Source: Thelonectria olida | Lineage: Eukaryota > Ascomycota > Sordariomycetes > Hypocreales > Nectriaceae | Reading direction: 5' to 3' | DNA: 64,000 nt | NCBI GenBank assembly: GCA_020736575.1 | Contig: JAGPYM010000049.1 | Coordinates: 1-64,000, forward strand | In this document: one piece after another, positions 22,701 to 35,380 of the stretch | How the letters are laid out: every line of letters starts with the position of its first letter | How positions within the stretch are numbered: the stretch's first letter is position 1 | Translations under genes and position numbers: made by a program | The notes under the pieces: generated by a model | What the model was told of the DNA's origin: nothing | Database searches by the model: none | Seen by the model: the letters and a program-made list of their open reading frames with translations, nothing else

Positions 22701-24261
22701 ACTGAGAGATTGCAGGAGCTCTCGTACGAATCCTTGGTCTCTGTCGCTGTGCCGCTCGCCTAGGCGCCACAGGGAAGAATACGGTTAATCTTGTTCACGT
22801 TGTGATACGCTTCACCGTTCACCAGGAGCCTCATCATGCAGTCTGTCACACCGCAAGAAATGGAATGACTCAATGGTGACCGGACGACGAGCCAGAGCCC
22901 GAAATGAGGAAGTTCGGTCCTACGGTTGAGGTTGACACCTGCTTTCCAACTAAAAGGGTCGCATCCGCACATGCACGATCCCACGGTTTGTTGGCCAATT
23001 CACACTCCCCCTGCTCAGGATCGCCAGCGTAGGAGGATGCAGCACAGTGCTCACCGAGCGGATCCCATGTGGCTCGTTGTGGAGTTAGCTGAGATTTCAA
23101 TCAGGACGGCTGAGTCGAACCGGAAGAGCGCCTCCTGGCTCAGAGCATGATGCCAGCCAGTATAATGCATGGCATGGCGTTTAGGTTTGCGCCCATGTAC
23201 CCCATCGAACGTTACACCCAGACGTGAATGCCTGTCGATGCAACACGGTGGCTGGCTGAGCACGGTGTGTTGTCCTGTTGTCCCAACGAGACAACAAGGC
23301 GGCTCCTGCACTAGGACGGGTGCATCCCAAAACAGCATCAGCCACCAGACTGACATTTCTAAATTCCTCTTTAGGCCCTTCTTAGTACTGTTGAGGTGCG
23401 TTCGGAGATACAGCTGGCGGAGATGGCTGTCTAGAACTCGTTGGTCGTAGCCCTCAACGAAACTCATTTTGGGATGTGGCATTTCGTCTTCATAAGACAA
23501 TAAAGACCACAGAAAGACAGTGGCCATGGTGAGCTTCAACAAATGGCCAGAGGGTCTCGGCGAAGACGAGCTTCCTGGTAGTTGAGACCTGGAAGGATAA
23601 TGAAAATTAGGCCCTCCAGCAGTGAGTTGAGCCCAGGAGCTGATTTCCATCTTAGTCGAACGTTTTAATTTCAGCTTGTTGTGATGCAACGGGCAGTTGT
23701 CCCGTGGTTCGTATGCATGCACGCAATTCATGAAAGCGGGGTTATTCAACTCTTCCGCCTATTGATGATGTATATGAACGGAGGGATTTTTTTCGGCATG
23801 CTTTGCGTATGAGAACAGCTTGGGGAACACTCCTTCATCGCAGAGAGGACTGTCTATGAATCTCGTCTGGAGGTATCACCATTGTTAAGGTCTCCTTCTA
23901 TTAGTCTGTGCCAGGAGGGTGAAGGTGTCACACTACTAGGGTGTGTCAGACGCAGTGTCAAATGGAGTACCCAACTGGACGGTACTCACGATCGTGGTGC
24001 TTGCAAGCTGGTGAGGGCATCCTCAGTTGGCTTATCTCCAGGGACTCCAGGCTTCCGGCAACAATTTGTTTAGCATCGCTTGGGGGGAAATTGCCTCTCA
24101 AACACATGATTTTAGTGTACACAGGCCATCTATACAAGAAAAAACACATTGCACTACATCTGGTAAGCCAGATCTAGCATTACATCGTGCGAAAACATTA
24201 ATATTTTTGGGGGTAACTATACTAAAGTTATAATTTTTTAAAATCGCGATTTAAGATGTAA

Positions 24262-24310
24262 ATCTGAGTGATCGGTTGGCTTGTTTGATCGGCTCGCTTA
24301 TCAAGTACGT
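24262..24310 (+). repeat. Right-end-like TIR of a second Fot1/pogo-type element
   Basis: The sequence GATCGGTTGGCTTGTTTGAT followed by CGGCTCGCTTATCAAGTACGT has the same layout as the right end of the intact Fot1-like element: two nCTnnCTT units 16 bp apart and a terminal GTACGT. The units themselves differ, so this is a related family. No partner TIR or transposase is recognised in the 2 kb to the left. Confidence 0.45.
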
Positions 24311-24614
24311 CAGTGTAATATCATCTTTCATAAGGATTTTGGAGCCCGGCACCACAACGGGCCGAAGTTTCGTCGTCATTGTCATGAGCAGCTGGAGGGA
24401 AGAAGGTTCTAATAGACCTAGTCGAATACGCCTAGTGGCTAACAGAGAGGCATAAGGGGGGGGGGGGATGGGGAGGACAGAAGACGATGAAGAACTTACA
24501 ACTACCATGTTGGTGAGGATAAGGAAGCAAAATAGTACTACTGAAAGGCTAGCTTGCTTCTAACACCCAAAATAGGCAATCAAGTTGATCCTGGCTATTC
24601 CTTAAGCCATAGTG

Positions 24615-25073
24615 TTAAAGCGAGAAAATATTGCGGGCTGTGCGAAGGTTAGGCTTAGAAGTGGTGTTGCCACGATAGGTTTCGTCGGCGTTTGATCGGA
24701 CCCAAACAGCGAGTTCAGTATAAGCACGCTGCCGGTTGGCAAAGGTCGCGAGCTTGACTTTGTATTCTGACTGGAGGCGAGTGAGTCGAGTCCACTGACC
24801 ATCGGCCAGGTTCGTAGCAGGCTCTGGTCTTGGTCCGGTGGTTGCAGCGTTATGCTGGGATGCGCGTGTCCAAGCGTCATGAGCAGCCATGTTGAGAAGA
24901 TCAAGCATTTCTTCAGAGATCATGGGCTCCTTTGGTTCTTCCAGGATCGGAGCATCTTTATCGGGATGGACAAAGTCGAAGATCTTGGAAGTCTCAGCCC
25001 TTGAGACGAAATCGTCGTACCAGGCAGTCCATTCGGACGGTCTGGAGAGCGTAACTTCGGACTTGACCGTCAT
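24615..25073 (-). pseudogene. Ty1/copia-type gag N-terminal fragment
   Basis: The minus strand reads MTVKSEVTLSRPSEWTAWYD, FVSRAETSKIFDFVHPDKD, and further a charged helical segment ending at a stop at 24615. The W-x-x-W start and the (I/V)-x-(D/E)-(Y/F)-(V/I)-(D/H)-P-D pattern are typical of the N-terminal part of fungal copia Gag proteins. No zinc knuckle, protease or pol follows, so this is a truncated remnant. It is unlike the gag at 52646-53557 and belongs to another family. Confidence 0.6.
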
Positions 25074-25190
25074 CTTTGGAAAGGCTTGGTGTTGGGCAGC
25101 AAAAAGGGCCGGCAGACAGGCAGGCAGCAGATGAGGCTTGTAGCAGGACTCAGATCCGTTATGTGACATGTGGTGATAGGCGTCGTGCAA

Positions 25191-26849
25191 GTAGTGTTGC
25201 GCGATAGTCGGAATCAGCTATGATGAGCGCCTAAAGTGCTACCGGGCTCATAACTGTCAGACAATTGGCTCCACAGGGATCATTGATGGCACCAGTCAAT
25301 TGATGAGAATGATCTAAAGAACAAAAGAAATCGAACAGCCATGTGTTCGGGAACAGCGATTTAAGCTCATGTGGTTAGGATTGGAGTCCTTGATGCGACA
25401 AGCCGGATGTGAAACCGGATACACGGCCCCAAAGTACGGGCCGCGTTTCACATCTGGTCGCACGACTCACTCAAGCACGGTGGAACCTGCTGGTGATATG
25501 CGACAGGCGGCCCATCCAGCTTAGGCATGACGGAATGGCCTTCCTTCTCCAACTCTTTGAAAAGAAAATGTCGACGGCTACCTTGCAGTCGCAGGGACAA
25601 TGTCTCAATACAGAGAAGCAACCCAAGTACCAGGGGACGGTGAAAGTGTCGACTAAAGCCCTCATGTTTGCTCCTAATGACACGCCGTGCAAACAGGTTT
25701 CTGAGGGTCCGTGCTCGTCCCAGGATCAGGAGGCGATCAATAGAGGGACGGGTACCCGTCCCCTTATTGATCGCCGATGCGGGAACAATTTAATTTAGTT
25801 GCCTCGCTGTCTCAAACTCGGATCGGCAGGGGATTGTGGCAAAGAGTAATGCAACCGCTCGAAGCGGGAAGATTGAACTGACAGTTGTCCTTAGCTCATG
25901 CGCCATCCTTGCGAGCTCGACCTTCCCTGCATCCAACATCCAACCGGGAGCTTTGATCTGTTACTTGTCACAATTGATAGTCCACCAGCCATTTTCTCAA
26001 CGTTTCTCCCTTTCTTGCTCTCTCTCTGTCTCTCGTTCTGGACCTCTGCGTGTGTGTGTCCGTGTTTCAAATCCGTCCGCATCCAGCTTTCAACCCCGCA
26101 AGAGTCCTATGTAAAACGCCAACAGAGACAAGGGAAAAATAGGAGGGAAGGGGAAGGACTGGCATTTGAGAGATCCTAGCGATAGCCTATGTCTCGTGTG
26201 TGTGTGAAAAAGAGTGGAGGGGTGAGTGAACTTGCTTCTCGAGGTGTTACGTTAAACAACGACAACTTGTACCGCACCACAGAGTGATCATAATGTTTAC
26301 AGATTACTTATTAGGCTCCTTGAATTGCATAGAAAGGTTTTCGAAATAGAGTACCCTACATAGCGGACCGGGGCCTAGCATTCGTAGAAATTCACAGTTG
26401 GGTAGAGACGAGAAATGGACCAAGATAAGCAGGGCTGATAAGCACTGCTTCAAATTTGGCCCAAAATCCCCAAGATTAATCCGATCCTATCAATCTAATG
26501 ACCTGAAACATATGGCACAACCATCAGACCAATTTAGGATCAACAGATAAACAGATAAACAGACGACGGCGAACGCTGGGCGGAGACTGTAGGTATATAG
26601 ACATTACAAAGGGCTCGCGGGCCGCATGAGCTGTAACATCTTTGTACATTAGTAGAGAGCCTCTATCATATGCCTGGCCGGCATGGGAAGATGGAAGCTG
26701 GAGAAAACAAGCGGAGGTGCTAATTTTCCGCAGGCGAAGTAGGGCCGTGGGAAAAGCGGATACAGGTCCTCGCTGAAGAAGCGAGGAAAGTATTAGCTTA
26801 GTTTCCTCCCAATTAGCCAGAGTAATGTACAGTACTCACAGTCCCCATG
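25191..26849. other. Non-coding interval left of the LINE
   Basis: Small ORFs only, none with recognisable character. Pyrimidine-rich and TG-rich simple stretches occur near 25970-26060 and 26190-26210. Nothing identifies a gene or RNA. Confidence 0.35.
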
Positions 26850-29800
26850 GGACACCCCAAATGGATCAAAATGGTCCCCACAATTTGGAGGGATGGTAGA
26901 TGGGCGATCCGGAGCATGTTGTGGGTGAACAAGGATGTGGAGGCGGAGCAGATACCGCTAGAGTCAGCGGACATGACAGCAGCCGTCTTACGGCTCCCTG
27001 AGCGGCTGGTCCTGGTCGTGTCGGTTTACGTACCAGGAAGGGACGCTCAGGCTCTACAAGACATCTGCCACACCTTACGTCAGGTGATCGCAGATGCGAA
27101 AAGAGATGCAGGCAGGGTTGTGGACGTGGTGGTTGTCGGAGACTTCAACCGGCACGACCAGCTATGGGGAGGAGATGATGTTTCTTTAGTGAGACAGGGC
27201 GAAGCAGACCAGATCGTTGACCTTATGTACGATCTTGGTCTCACCAGCTTGCTCCCTCGAGGAACGAAGACGTAGAGCGGTGGAGACTTTAAAACAACAG
27301 TCGACTTGATCCTGGCTTCCGAGGACTTGGCGACCTCAACTGTCAAGTGTGGGATACACGGCACAGAGCATGGATCCGACCATCGTGCTATTGAGACGGA
27401 GTTCGACGTTTCGGCCCCGGCGCCGCCAGCTGAGAATCGACTCTTACTCAAAAACGCACCATGGCAGGAAATCAACGTTCGAATCGCTACTACACTAGGG
27501 ACCACCCCGACGGATGGTACTGTGCAGCAGAAGACAGACAGGCTCATGTCAGTGGTGCTAGAGGCGGTTCGCGCTCTGACACCCAGGGCTAAGCCGTCAC
27601 CCTATGCAAAGCGCTAGTGGACCTCAGACCTCACGCAACTCCGGCAGATATACACGCACTGGAGGAATCGCGCCAGAGCATTAAGGCGAGCAGGACGGAC
27701 GTGTGAGGAGCTCGAGAATACAGCTAGGGCAGCAGCAAAGCAGTACCATGATGCCATCAGACAGTAGAAAAAGACGCACTGGATCGAGTTTCTAGCTGAC
27801 AACGACAACATCTGGAAGGCAGCGAAGTATCTTAAGTCTGGAAATGACGCAGCATTTGGCAAAGTGCCCCAGCTTGCAAGGGCTGATGGCACGCGCACAG
27901 TCAGCAACAGCGAACAGGCCGATGAAATGCTAGCTACCTTCTTCCCCCCTCTACCGGAGCATATCGAGGAGGAAGGGGAGCGGCCTCAGCGTGGAGCTGC
28001 CATCACCATGCCAGACATTACCATGGAGGAGGTAGAGCGACAGCTCTTCGCGGCAAAGTCGTGGAAAGCACCTGGCGAGGACGGACTACCCGCTATAGTC
28101 TGGAAACAGGTCTGGCCAGTTGTTAAGCACCAAGTCTTATCATTATTTCGTGCATCACTAGAAGAAGGAGTCCTGCCGGCTCAATGGAGACATGCCAAAA
28201 TTATTCCTCTTAAGAAACCAGACAAAGGGGACTATTCGATCGCGAAGGCATGGAGACCAATATCGCTTCTATCTACGCTAGGCAAAATACTAGAGGCGGT
28301 CGTCGCGGAACGGATCTCGCACGCTGTTGAGACACACGGATTGCTACCAACAAATCATTTTGGAGCCCGCAAACAGCGGTCCGCCGAGCAAGCCTTGATG
28401 TTGCTGCAGGAGCAAATCTACGCTGCCTGGCGAGGCCGATGGATCCTTAGCCTGGTGAGTTTCGACGTCAAAGGAGCCTACAATGGAGTGTGCAAAGAGA
28501 GACTCGTCCAACGACTGAGAGCAAGGGGCATACCAGAGGATCTGCTTCGCTGGATCGAAGCCTTCTGCTCGAATCGCACGGCGACTATTCAGGTCAACGG
28601 ACAGGCATCCGAGATGCGAAGTTTGCCACAAGCTGGGCTGCCACAAGGCTCCCCTCTGTCTCCGATTCTGTTTCTATTCTTTAATGCAGACCTCGTACAG
28701 CAGCGCATTGATTGTTATGGGGGAGCGATAGCCTTCGTGGATGATTTCACCGCGTGGGTGACGGGCCCAACGGCAGAAAGCAACCGCGATGGGATCAAAG
28801 AGATTATCAAGAAAGCGCTAGACTGGGAAAGGAGAAGTGGCGCGACCTTCGAGGCAGAAAAGACGGCAATTATACACTTCACCCGGAAAGAGTACAAGTC
28901 AGACTCAGAACCTTTCGCGATCAGTGGACAGCTTGTTCGCCCCAAGACCCAGGTCAAGGTTCTCGGAGTGATCGTGGACTCTGGCCTGAAATACAAAGAA
29001 CACATCGCACGGGCAGCGACCAAGGGCTTGGAAGCAGCCATGGAGCTACAACGGCTCAGGGGCCTTACTCCAGCGACAGCAAGACAACTGTTTACAACCA
29101 CGGTGGCCCCAGTGGTAGATTACGCCTCAAACGTCTGGATGCACGCATGCAAGTACAGAAGGGCCAGCCCTATCAACAGGGTCCAGAGGATCGGAGCGCA
29201 AGCGATCGCGGGAACGTTCCTCACGGTGGCAACGAGCGTAGCAGAAGCAGAGGCACACATCGCCAGCGCACATGAGCGTTTCTGGAGACGAGCAATCAAG
29301 ATGTGGACTGACCTCCACACCCTGCCAGCAGCCAACCCACTTCGCAACGCTACATCTCGCATCCGAAAGTTCAGAAGATACAATCGCTCGCCATTTTACG
29401 AGGTAGCAGTGGCACTTAATGAGATTCCGGTGGAGGAACTGGAGACGATCAATCCGTTCACACTAGCTCCCTGGGCAGAACGAGTGCAAACCATAGTGGT
29501 TGATGGGGACAATTCAGGGACGACACAAGCAGATCTAGGCTGGGCAGTACGCGTCGCAGTGAGCAGTTCAGCACGGAACGGGGTAGTTGGAGTCGGCGGG
29601 GTCATCGAGATCCCTGCGTCGGTGCGAGGAGGGCCGAAGCTTGAGCGTTTCTCCTTCACACTTGGCATGAGAACGGAACAGAACCCGTTTTCCGGAGAAC
29701 TGGCGGCGACAGCATACGCATTGAGACACTTACCTGACCTCAAATACCGAAGCGTGGCACTATTGACGAGCAACAGAGCCGCCGTGCTCACGATCCGAAA

Positions 29801-30900
29801 TCCTCGTCAGCAATCCGGCCAAGAGTATGTTGGGTGCATATATGACTCCATCGATGCATTGAAGGTCAAGGGCAATATGGTAGCTGCCATATGGATGCCC
29901 ACCAGCGCTGAACACAAGATCCTGCAGATTGCTAAAGAAGAGGCGCGGAGTGCAACCCGAGACGGTGCCATCCCGGCCCTGAAGTTCCCCAGAATGCGAT
30001 CGACGACCCTTAACATGGCTCGATTGAGTCAGCGTACTAGCAAACACCTACCAGACAATGTCGGGAAGTTTTCGAAGAGAGTCGATGCTGCACTCCCAGG
30101 CCAGCACACTCGACTACTATACGATAGCTTGTCACGGAGAGAAGCCAGCGTGCTATCACAGCTCAGGACAGGCATGGCCAGATTGAATGGATACCTCTTT
30201 CGGATCAAAGTAGCAGCATCGCAGCAATGCGCATGTGGACAAGCGACAGAGACAGTCGAGCACTTTCTCTTCCGATGCAGAACATGGACAGCGCACCGAA
30301 CCGAAATGCTGCAGTGCACTGAGACACAAAGAGGAAACCTCTCGTTCTACCTAGGAGGGAAGTCACCAACAGATAACGCGAAATGGGCGCCAAATATGCA
30401 AGCAGTCTACGCAACTATACGATTTGCAATAGCCACAGGTCGACTCGACACACAATATTAAAGCCAGATTGCAAAACTTCACCTACTCATTCTTACTAAC
30501 CCACTCACACCCTATACCAAACACCCTGTGTCACGAAAGCGGACATCGCTTCAGCCGCCGTAGATAGGACACTGAACACTTGAAGAATAGCCTTCAAGCT
30601 AGTTCGCTAGTAACACTATTAAACCACGGGAATCCGCAGAGAGCAACGGAAAAGAAAGGAAAGCACAATCAAGGAACAGACGCAGCATGGGCTTCAGGAG
30701 ACGGGGTTACAATTTGGACAATGTATGACAAGGTACAGTATGGGCTTAAGGAAATGCGGACACAATTTGGGCAGTGTATGGCACATCATGGGCTTGAGGA
30801 GATAAGGATAAAAATTGGGCAATGTATGCATACATTAGTAATCAGTGCCCTTTCGGCCAAAAAGCCGCCGGGCGTAATAAATTGTATTGTATTGTACCGC
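26850..30900 (+). mobile_element. Tad-like non-LTR retrotransposon (LINE), 5'-truncated
   Basis: About 4 kb of LINE. It starts abruptly inside the endonuclease domain (HPKWIKMVPTIWRDGRWAIR), so ORF1 and the 5' UTR are missing, as usual for 5'-truncated target-primed insertions. ORF2 follows to 30461, then a 3' UTR of about 430 bp. In the UTR a short ...ACAATTTGG(A/G)CA(A/G)TGTATG unit recurs about three times (30710-30830). The end has a CCTTTCGGCCAAAAAGCCGCCGGG hairpin and a TTGTA pentamer tail (30880-30895). Relatives are at 19233-19870, 34435-35380 and 51563-51770. Confidence 0.92.
26853..30461 (+). pseudogene. LINE ORF2 polyprotein (EN-RT-Cys motif), three in-frame TAG codons
   Basis: One frame runs from the 5' truncation to TAA at 30459-30461. 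It covers part of the AP-endonuclease domain (VVVVGDFNRHDQLWGGDD, GSDHRAIETEF), a connector, a reverse transcriptase ([19 protein letters not shown]; active site FVDD near 28735), an RNase-H-like region, and the C-terminal [17 protein letters not shown] motif. Three TAG codons interrupt it at 27273, 27615 and 27765. In each, the context suggests a former Trp (TGG), i.e. G-to-A after T, the complement of the CpA-to-TpA change made by RIP. From 27864 on it is open for 865 codons. The element cannot mobilise itself: it lacks its 5' end and is stopped. Confidence 0.9.
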
Positions 30901-33510
30901 ATCATTACAGTTTTGGGCATAATTAGATTCCTATTTTGGCAAGCGATAAAAATATTTGTGCAGCTATTTGCTCACGTGATACAGTGCCAATACTAAAAGA
31001 TACATACTGTATATTTCCAGAATGACACAACAGGATCAATAAAATCCAAAAGTGGCTTAAATAATAAGCCTTTATAGTCTCTGTCCATTTTGGGTAGGTA
31101 CAGTGATCACTCTACAGTGCTTATAAACTGTACATATCGACATCTGTTGCATATGCCTCTACCCAGATTGTCACACGAGTGCACCACGAGAGTCAGAGCG
31201 GTGTTAGAGATCTGTTGCAGGTCCGGCAGGTCTAGTATCATAGCCTCGCCTCGTCAAATATAATGAGGACGAGGAAGGAAGAAGACCAGGAGACACAGGG
31301 AAATCAATCATCTGTCCTTCTCCATCTTGAGATTATCATTCATCTTGACTTACCACCCTCGTATCCGACAACATCACCCCATTTCACCTGGTCCACAGTG
31401 TAGCGTCAGAACTGGGTACAAGGCTGGGGCAGGTGGCGGCGCCTCGCCACCTAGCCAGCCCCAAAAGGATAACGGTAGAACATTGTTCCGGTAAACGCGT
31501 TCTATTCTAGATGTATACAGTGTGTAAGCCTGTAAGATAACACAATGTGGGGCTCAAACATAATTTTAACTTCTAGTACGTAAGAGGTAGCTAATTATGC
31601 CCGAAACTGTACATCAGAGTAAAAGAACAACAGCAAAATGAAAAAAAGACACGTTTGACCCCGCGCTCTGGTCCCCAGCCAATTCTGGATCGCTCAGTCC
31701 CTGCGCCCTGGGGACGGGCTGAGTCAACGACGGCAACTTCGATAGGACTGTTGCAGCACCAAAGTGGCCACCACCAATGAGAAAGGTGCCATGTGGGGTC
31801 GGAGTGCCCTGGCGAAACTAACTGACGCTCAGACACCAACAAAACCCTCTTTCACGGGTCGTTCAGTAGCGGCCGAAATCAAGTTCCGCTTTTAATTATA
31901 AAAATTTCCAAACTAGGGCCAATTTCTGACAGTTGTGGCTGATTATCGGTGTAGATTTTAGTTTACGGTATACCGATGCAATGGTGGCTTAACCACCTGT
32001 GTTCACGGTTGATTGCTGCCAGCGATTACCCTAATGGCAACTTTTGTCCGTCTCTAGACCGAAAGCTCGTCGCCTTGATTTGTGAAAGGGCTGTAAGCAT
32101 CAACTCTTAACTCGAAGAAATATCATATAGTAAGACAGACACTAACGATACAGTATTTGGAACAATGGACGGGATTGTTACTGAGCCAGGCAGCAAAATT
32201 AGCGCCCACCCGCTCGAGACAAACAAGCGGCACATTCTGGCCTTGCTACGCCGCAGTGACATCTAGGAGGGGTCGGAACATTCCGATGACAAGAGCTATG
32301 GATCGACACCTAAGTACAAGATGACGCTCACGCAATTTTTGGTTACGCAATTGGCGCTACATGGTGGATAGACTCCCTGCAAAGTGATCTGTGCCTTTCC
32401 AATGAGGGTGACCGACGTAATCAAAAGCTCATCAGGCCTAGCCGACCCACTCCCCGCTAAGACCAGGCTTTAGATAGCCCCGTCCCTGTCCTACATTTGG
32501 ATCCAGGCAGCCATTCCTGGATGAGCCCTGGCGTGTACCGCAAGCTAATCTTCCCCATGTCAGCCCTATAGGACCGCAAAGTCGAGGTTACACAAGTGGA
32601 GGTTCCACAAGTGGATCGAGAATCGGGCGCTTGATTGAGCGGTCTCGCGGACAATCATCGTATCAGTAGTTTGATATTGATGTTGAGCTACGCTGCAGCT
32701 TCGTTGTTATGGTACACTTGGTCAAATTGAACGCATTCATGTAGATGAGTACCGCGATCAAGCTCGAACAAAACAGCCCTATCAATCCCACATCCACACT
32801 ACTCACCTGGATAACTTCTAAAACTGAGACATACATAAGCTATCGAGGCTCTTGACCATAAGCAGGGTAACCTTTATCGGTACACCGTTCAGCTAGATGA
32901 ATTATTGGGGTCTAGATGGACACATGAGCAGATACTATTGACGAGTTACCACCCCTATATTTTAAGAGTTGGGACGACCGCCACACATTGTAGGTTGCCA
33001 ACTGCAGCTCGTGGTAAGAAGCATGGCACCTAATGAGGTAAATGGAATAGTAATAGCGACAAGGCCCAAGGCAGCTCTAGTAGATATCAGACGACAGGTC
33101 ACAAATTGCTCACTTCTAGGCTAGCAAGAACGCCCTTCTTTATACTCAATGCTGCCGCTTAACCGAATAACCTCCGCACATGCCTTGAGAGGGTGCTCCC
33201 ACAAGTTACTAATATCTCCTGGGGGGGCTCCAAACGCCACAATAATAAAACGACTCGCTCGCTGGATGAATATCTTGTCGCAATCTCCCCCAGCCCAGCA
33301 CGGCACGTTTGGTCACTTGGCGGTCGTCGCCGTCAGAACTAGAAAGCTTCGCTACGTTTCATGGCTTTCTGAACCTGCATTTAATTCCTTGTTTCTTCTT
33401 GAAGTTCAGCCATCATGTGCAACTACATCTACGTAGGTGTAATAATCAGAACTACCCTTGCAAGCTAACAGCAATCCAGAAAGAGCTCAGCTGCCGGCAC
33501 CACTACCATC

Positions 33511-33650
33511 TGGTGGAGTCGTGGTGCCCCAAGTATATCGAGACTGAACGACGGTGCCCGCCCACTATCGTGAGCAAGCAATACTGGTGAGACTCTTACA
33601 TCCGTCCCTGATTATTGTTATTAACTATTCGCAAGGGAAGGTGACATCTG
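33511..33650 (+). repeat. Dispersed repeat, copy B (also at 22561-22700)
   Basis: Second copy of the repeat described at 22561-22700. Here the forward frame reads KYIETERRCPPTIVSKQYW followed by TGA, with the same intron-like GTGAGA...TTATTAACT...GCAAG continuation. Shared coding-like core plus shared intron-like flank suggests both come from one gene family rather than chance. Confidence 0.6.
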
Positions 33651-34295
33651 TGGTATGTCTGGGCTAAATGATCCGGTAAAATAATGACCAAAGGACTGAC
33701 ACCTTTTAGCCACTTGTCGAGAGCGTCAGCAGCCCAGCAACCACCCCTGGGCGAAATTGATCAGAGGCCGGAATGAAGAATGTCGTACACTCAGCAGCTT
33801 TCAGCCCGAATGAAGGGCCTTTTTATTGTCAATTAGAATTCTACGTGCTTGCAAGGAATTCAAATGTTTGGCCCAAATGCGCGGATGGTTTTTTTTCTTC
33901 CGTGTTGGTTACACGCCCTTATGCAGCCTCAACAAGAGCACCACTTCCCAGACCGGAGAGGTTTATGTTAACTCCAGAGACAATGGTCGAACACGGAATA
34001 GAGATGGAGAGGAATTTCGTGGCCATATAATCGACACAGCAAGACCGACTTCCCTAAATTAGCTTATCTACTACAATCGAGCAAGTCAGTAAATATAAGA
34101 AGAGCTTAACAACCCAACCAGAAGAATCCGGCAAACTGCTCCCATTATATATCCGCTACCTTGGGTTAACTGCCTATAACTACGATCAATATGCACGCAT
34201 TCCATAGAGGATATTGTGCAGAATCATTAGTCTACTATTTACTCTATATTGGCGACTTACCACAGTTTAGACGTGTAAAGCGCGGATAAGACGGT

Positions 34296-34348
34296 GCGTC
34301 CCAGCCAGTTCTCACACAATAGACGTTAAAACGTATAGGCTGGGACGC
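34296..34348. repeat. Perfect 11-bp inverted repeat (hairpin)
   Basis: GCGTCCCAGCC at 34296-34306 is exactly complemented by GGCTGGGACGC at 34338-34348, with a 31-bp loop that itself contains ACGTTAAAACGT. It lies about 90 bp left of the LINE fragment. It could be the end structure of a small mobile element; function unknown. Confidence 0.6.
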
Positions 34349-34434
34349 AGAAAGAGAGGCGAAGGATTATACCTGCTCTCAGGATTAGTCAGGTCATTTT
34401 CAACAGAAACTTTCCATGGTTAATATCCACAGGT

Positions 34435-35380
34435 TGATACCAATCCGCTTCGCAGGATGACGTCTCGCATACAAGCGTTCAGAAAGTCTCACCGGTCACC
34501 ACTCTACCAGGTAGCGACGACACTCAAGGATGCACTAATAGAGCAGCTGGAAACCATTCAACCACTCACGCTAGCACCATGGGAAGAACGAGTGGCAGCC
34601 ATCACCGACGAGGCAGCAGCAAGAGAGGCGGGAGCAGAACCCATATAGCGGAGAACTCGCGGCGATGGCATATGCCCTAAACGAACCCTACTAAGTGTAG
34701 ATATTGCAGCGTAGCACTGATGACAAGCAGTGAAGCTGCTGCGCTCACACTCAAGCAACCCCGTCAGCAGTCTGGTCAGGAATATATACACTGTATCTAC
34801 AATTCGATTGAAGAGCAGCTGGAAGACGGAAACGTTGTGAGGGTCCTGTGGCTACCCTCGAGCGACGAGAATAAGCTTCTGAAGATTGCCAAGGCAGATG
34901 CATGGAAGGCAATAAGGGAGGGAGCCGTCCCTCAAAAGCGGTTTCCCGGAATGCAATTGACAGCACTCAATATTGCACAATCAAAAGCCAATACCCAGAG
35001 CTCGTTGCCAGAAAAGGTTGGAAGGCAATCCAAGAGGGTCGATGCAGCACTACCGGGCAAACACACAAGACAACTACGACCGGCTGTCATGGAAGGAAGC
35101 TAGTGTGATCGCCCTGCTCAGAACTGGCATAGGGAGACTGAACGCATACCTCTTCCACTTCAAAGCGACACCGTCGGACCAGTGCAATTGCGGACAAGCG
35201 AGAGAGACAGTTGAGCATTTCCTCTTCTGATGGTAAAGTGGATAGCGTACCGTACGGAAATGCTTCAATGCACTAACGCCCAGAGGGGTAACATCTCCCT
35301 CTATCTTGGAGGGAAGTCACTGGCAGATGACAAAAAATGGATGCCAAACTTGGAAGCTGTCTGGGGTGGTTTGCCAAAGA
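34435..35380 (+). mobile_element. Second Tad-like LINE fragment (ORF2 C-terminal half)
   Basis: Translations in two frames match the C-terminal third of the LINE ORF2 at 29340-30440. They include [88 protein letters not shown], and NISLYLGGKSLADDKKWMPN. A deletion removes about 90 residues near 34640, with frame changes near 34640 and 35080 and a TGA at about 35227. It diverges from the copy at 26850, so it is an independent older insertion. No 3' tail is recognisable. Confidence 0.88.

Larger units (their letters stand above)
22179..24614. other. Intergenic interval with two repeat-derived pieces
   Basis: No convincing gene. A 232-codon minus ORF at 23051-23749 lacks any family feature. Two repeat signals are listed separately (22561-22700 and 24262-24310). 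A run of ten G lies at about 24457-24467. Confidence 0.35.
30901..34434. other. Gene-poor interval, probably old repeat
   Basis: About 3.5 kb with only short ORFs (none longer than 95 codons) and no family motif. Near 33121-33306 a minus ORF (FIIVAFGAPPGDISNLWEH) looks protein-like but is not recognised. Repeat copy B and a hairpin are listed separately. Confidence 0.4.

Noticed and set aside
23051..23749. 232-codon minus-strand ORF as a gene
   Set aside because: No domain, no signal or membrane layout, unusual composition, and no splice or promoter support; likely chance.
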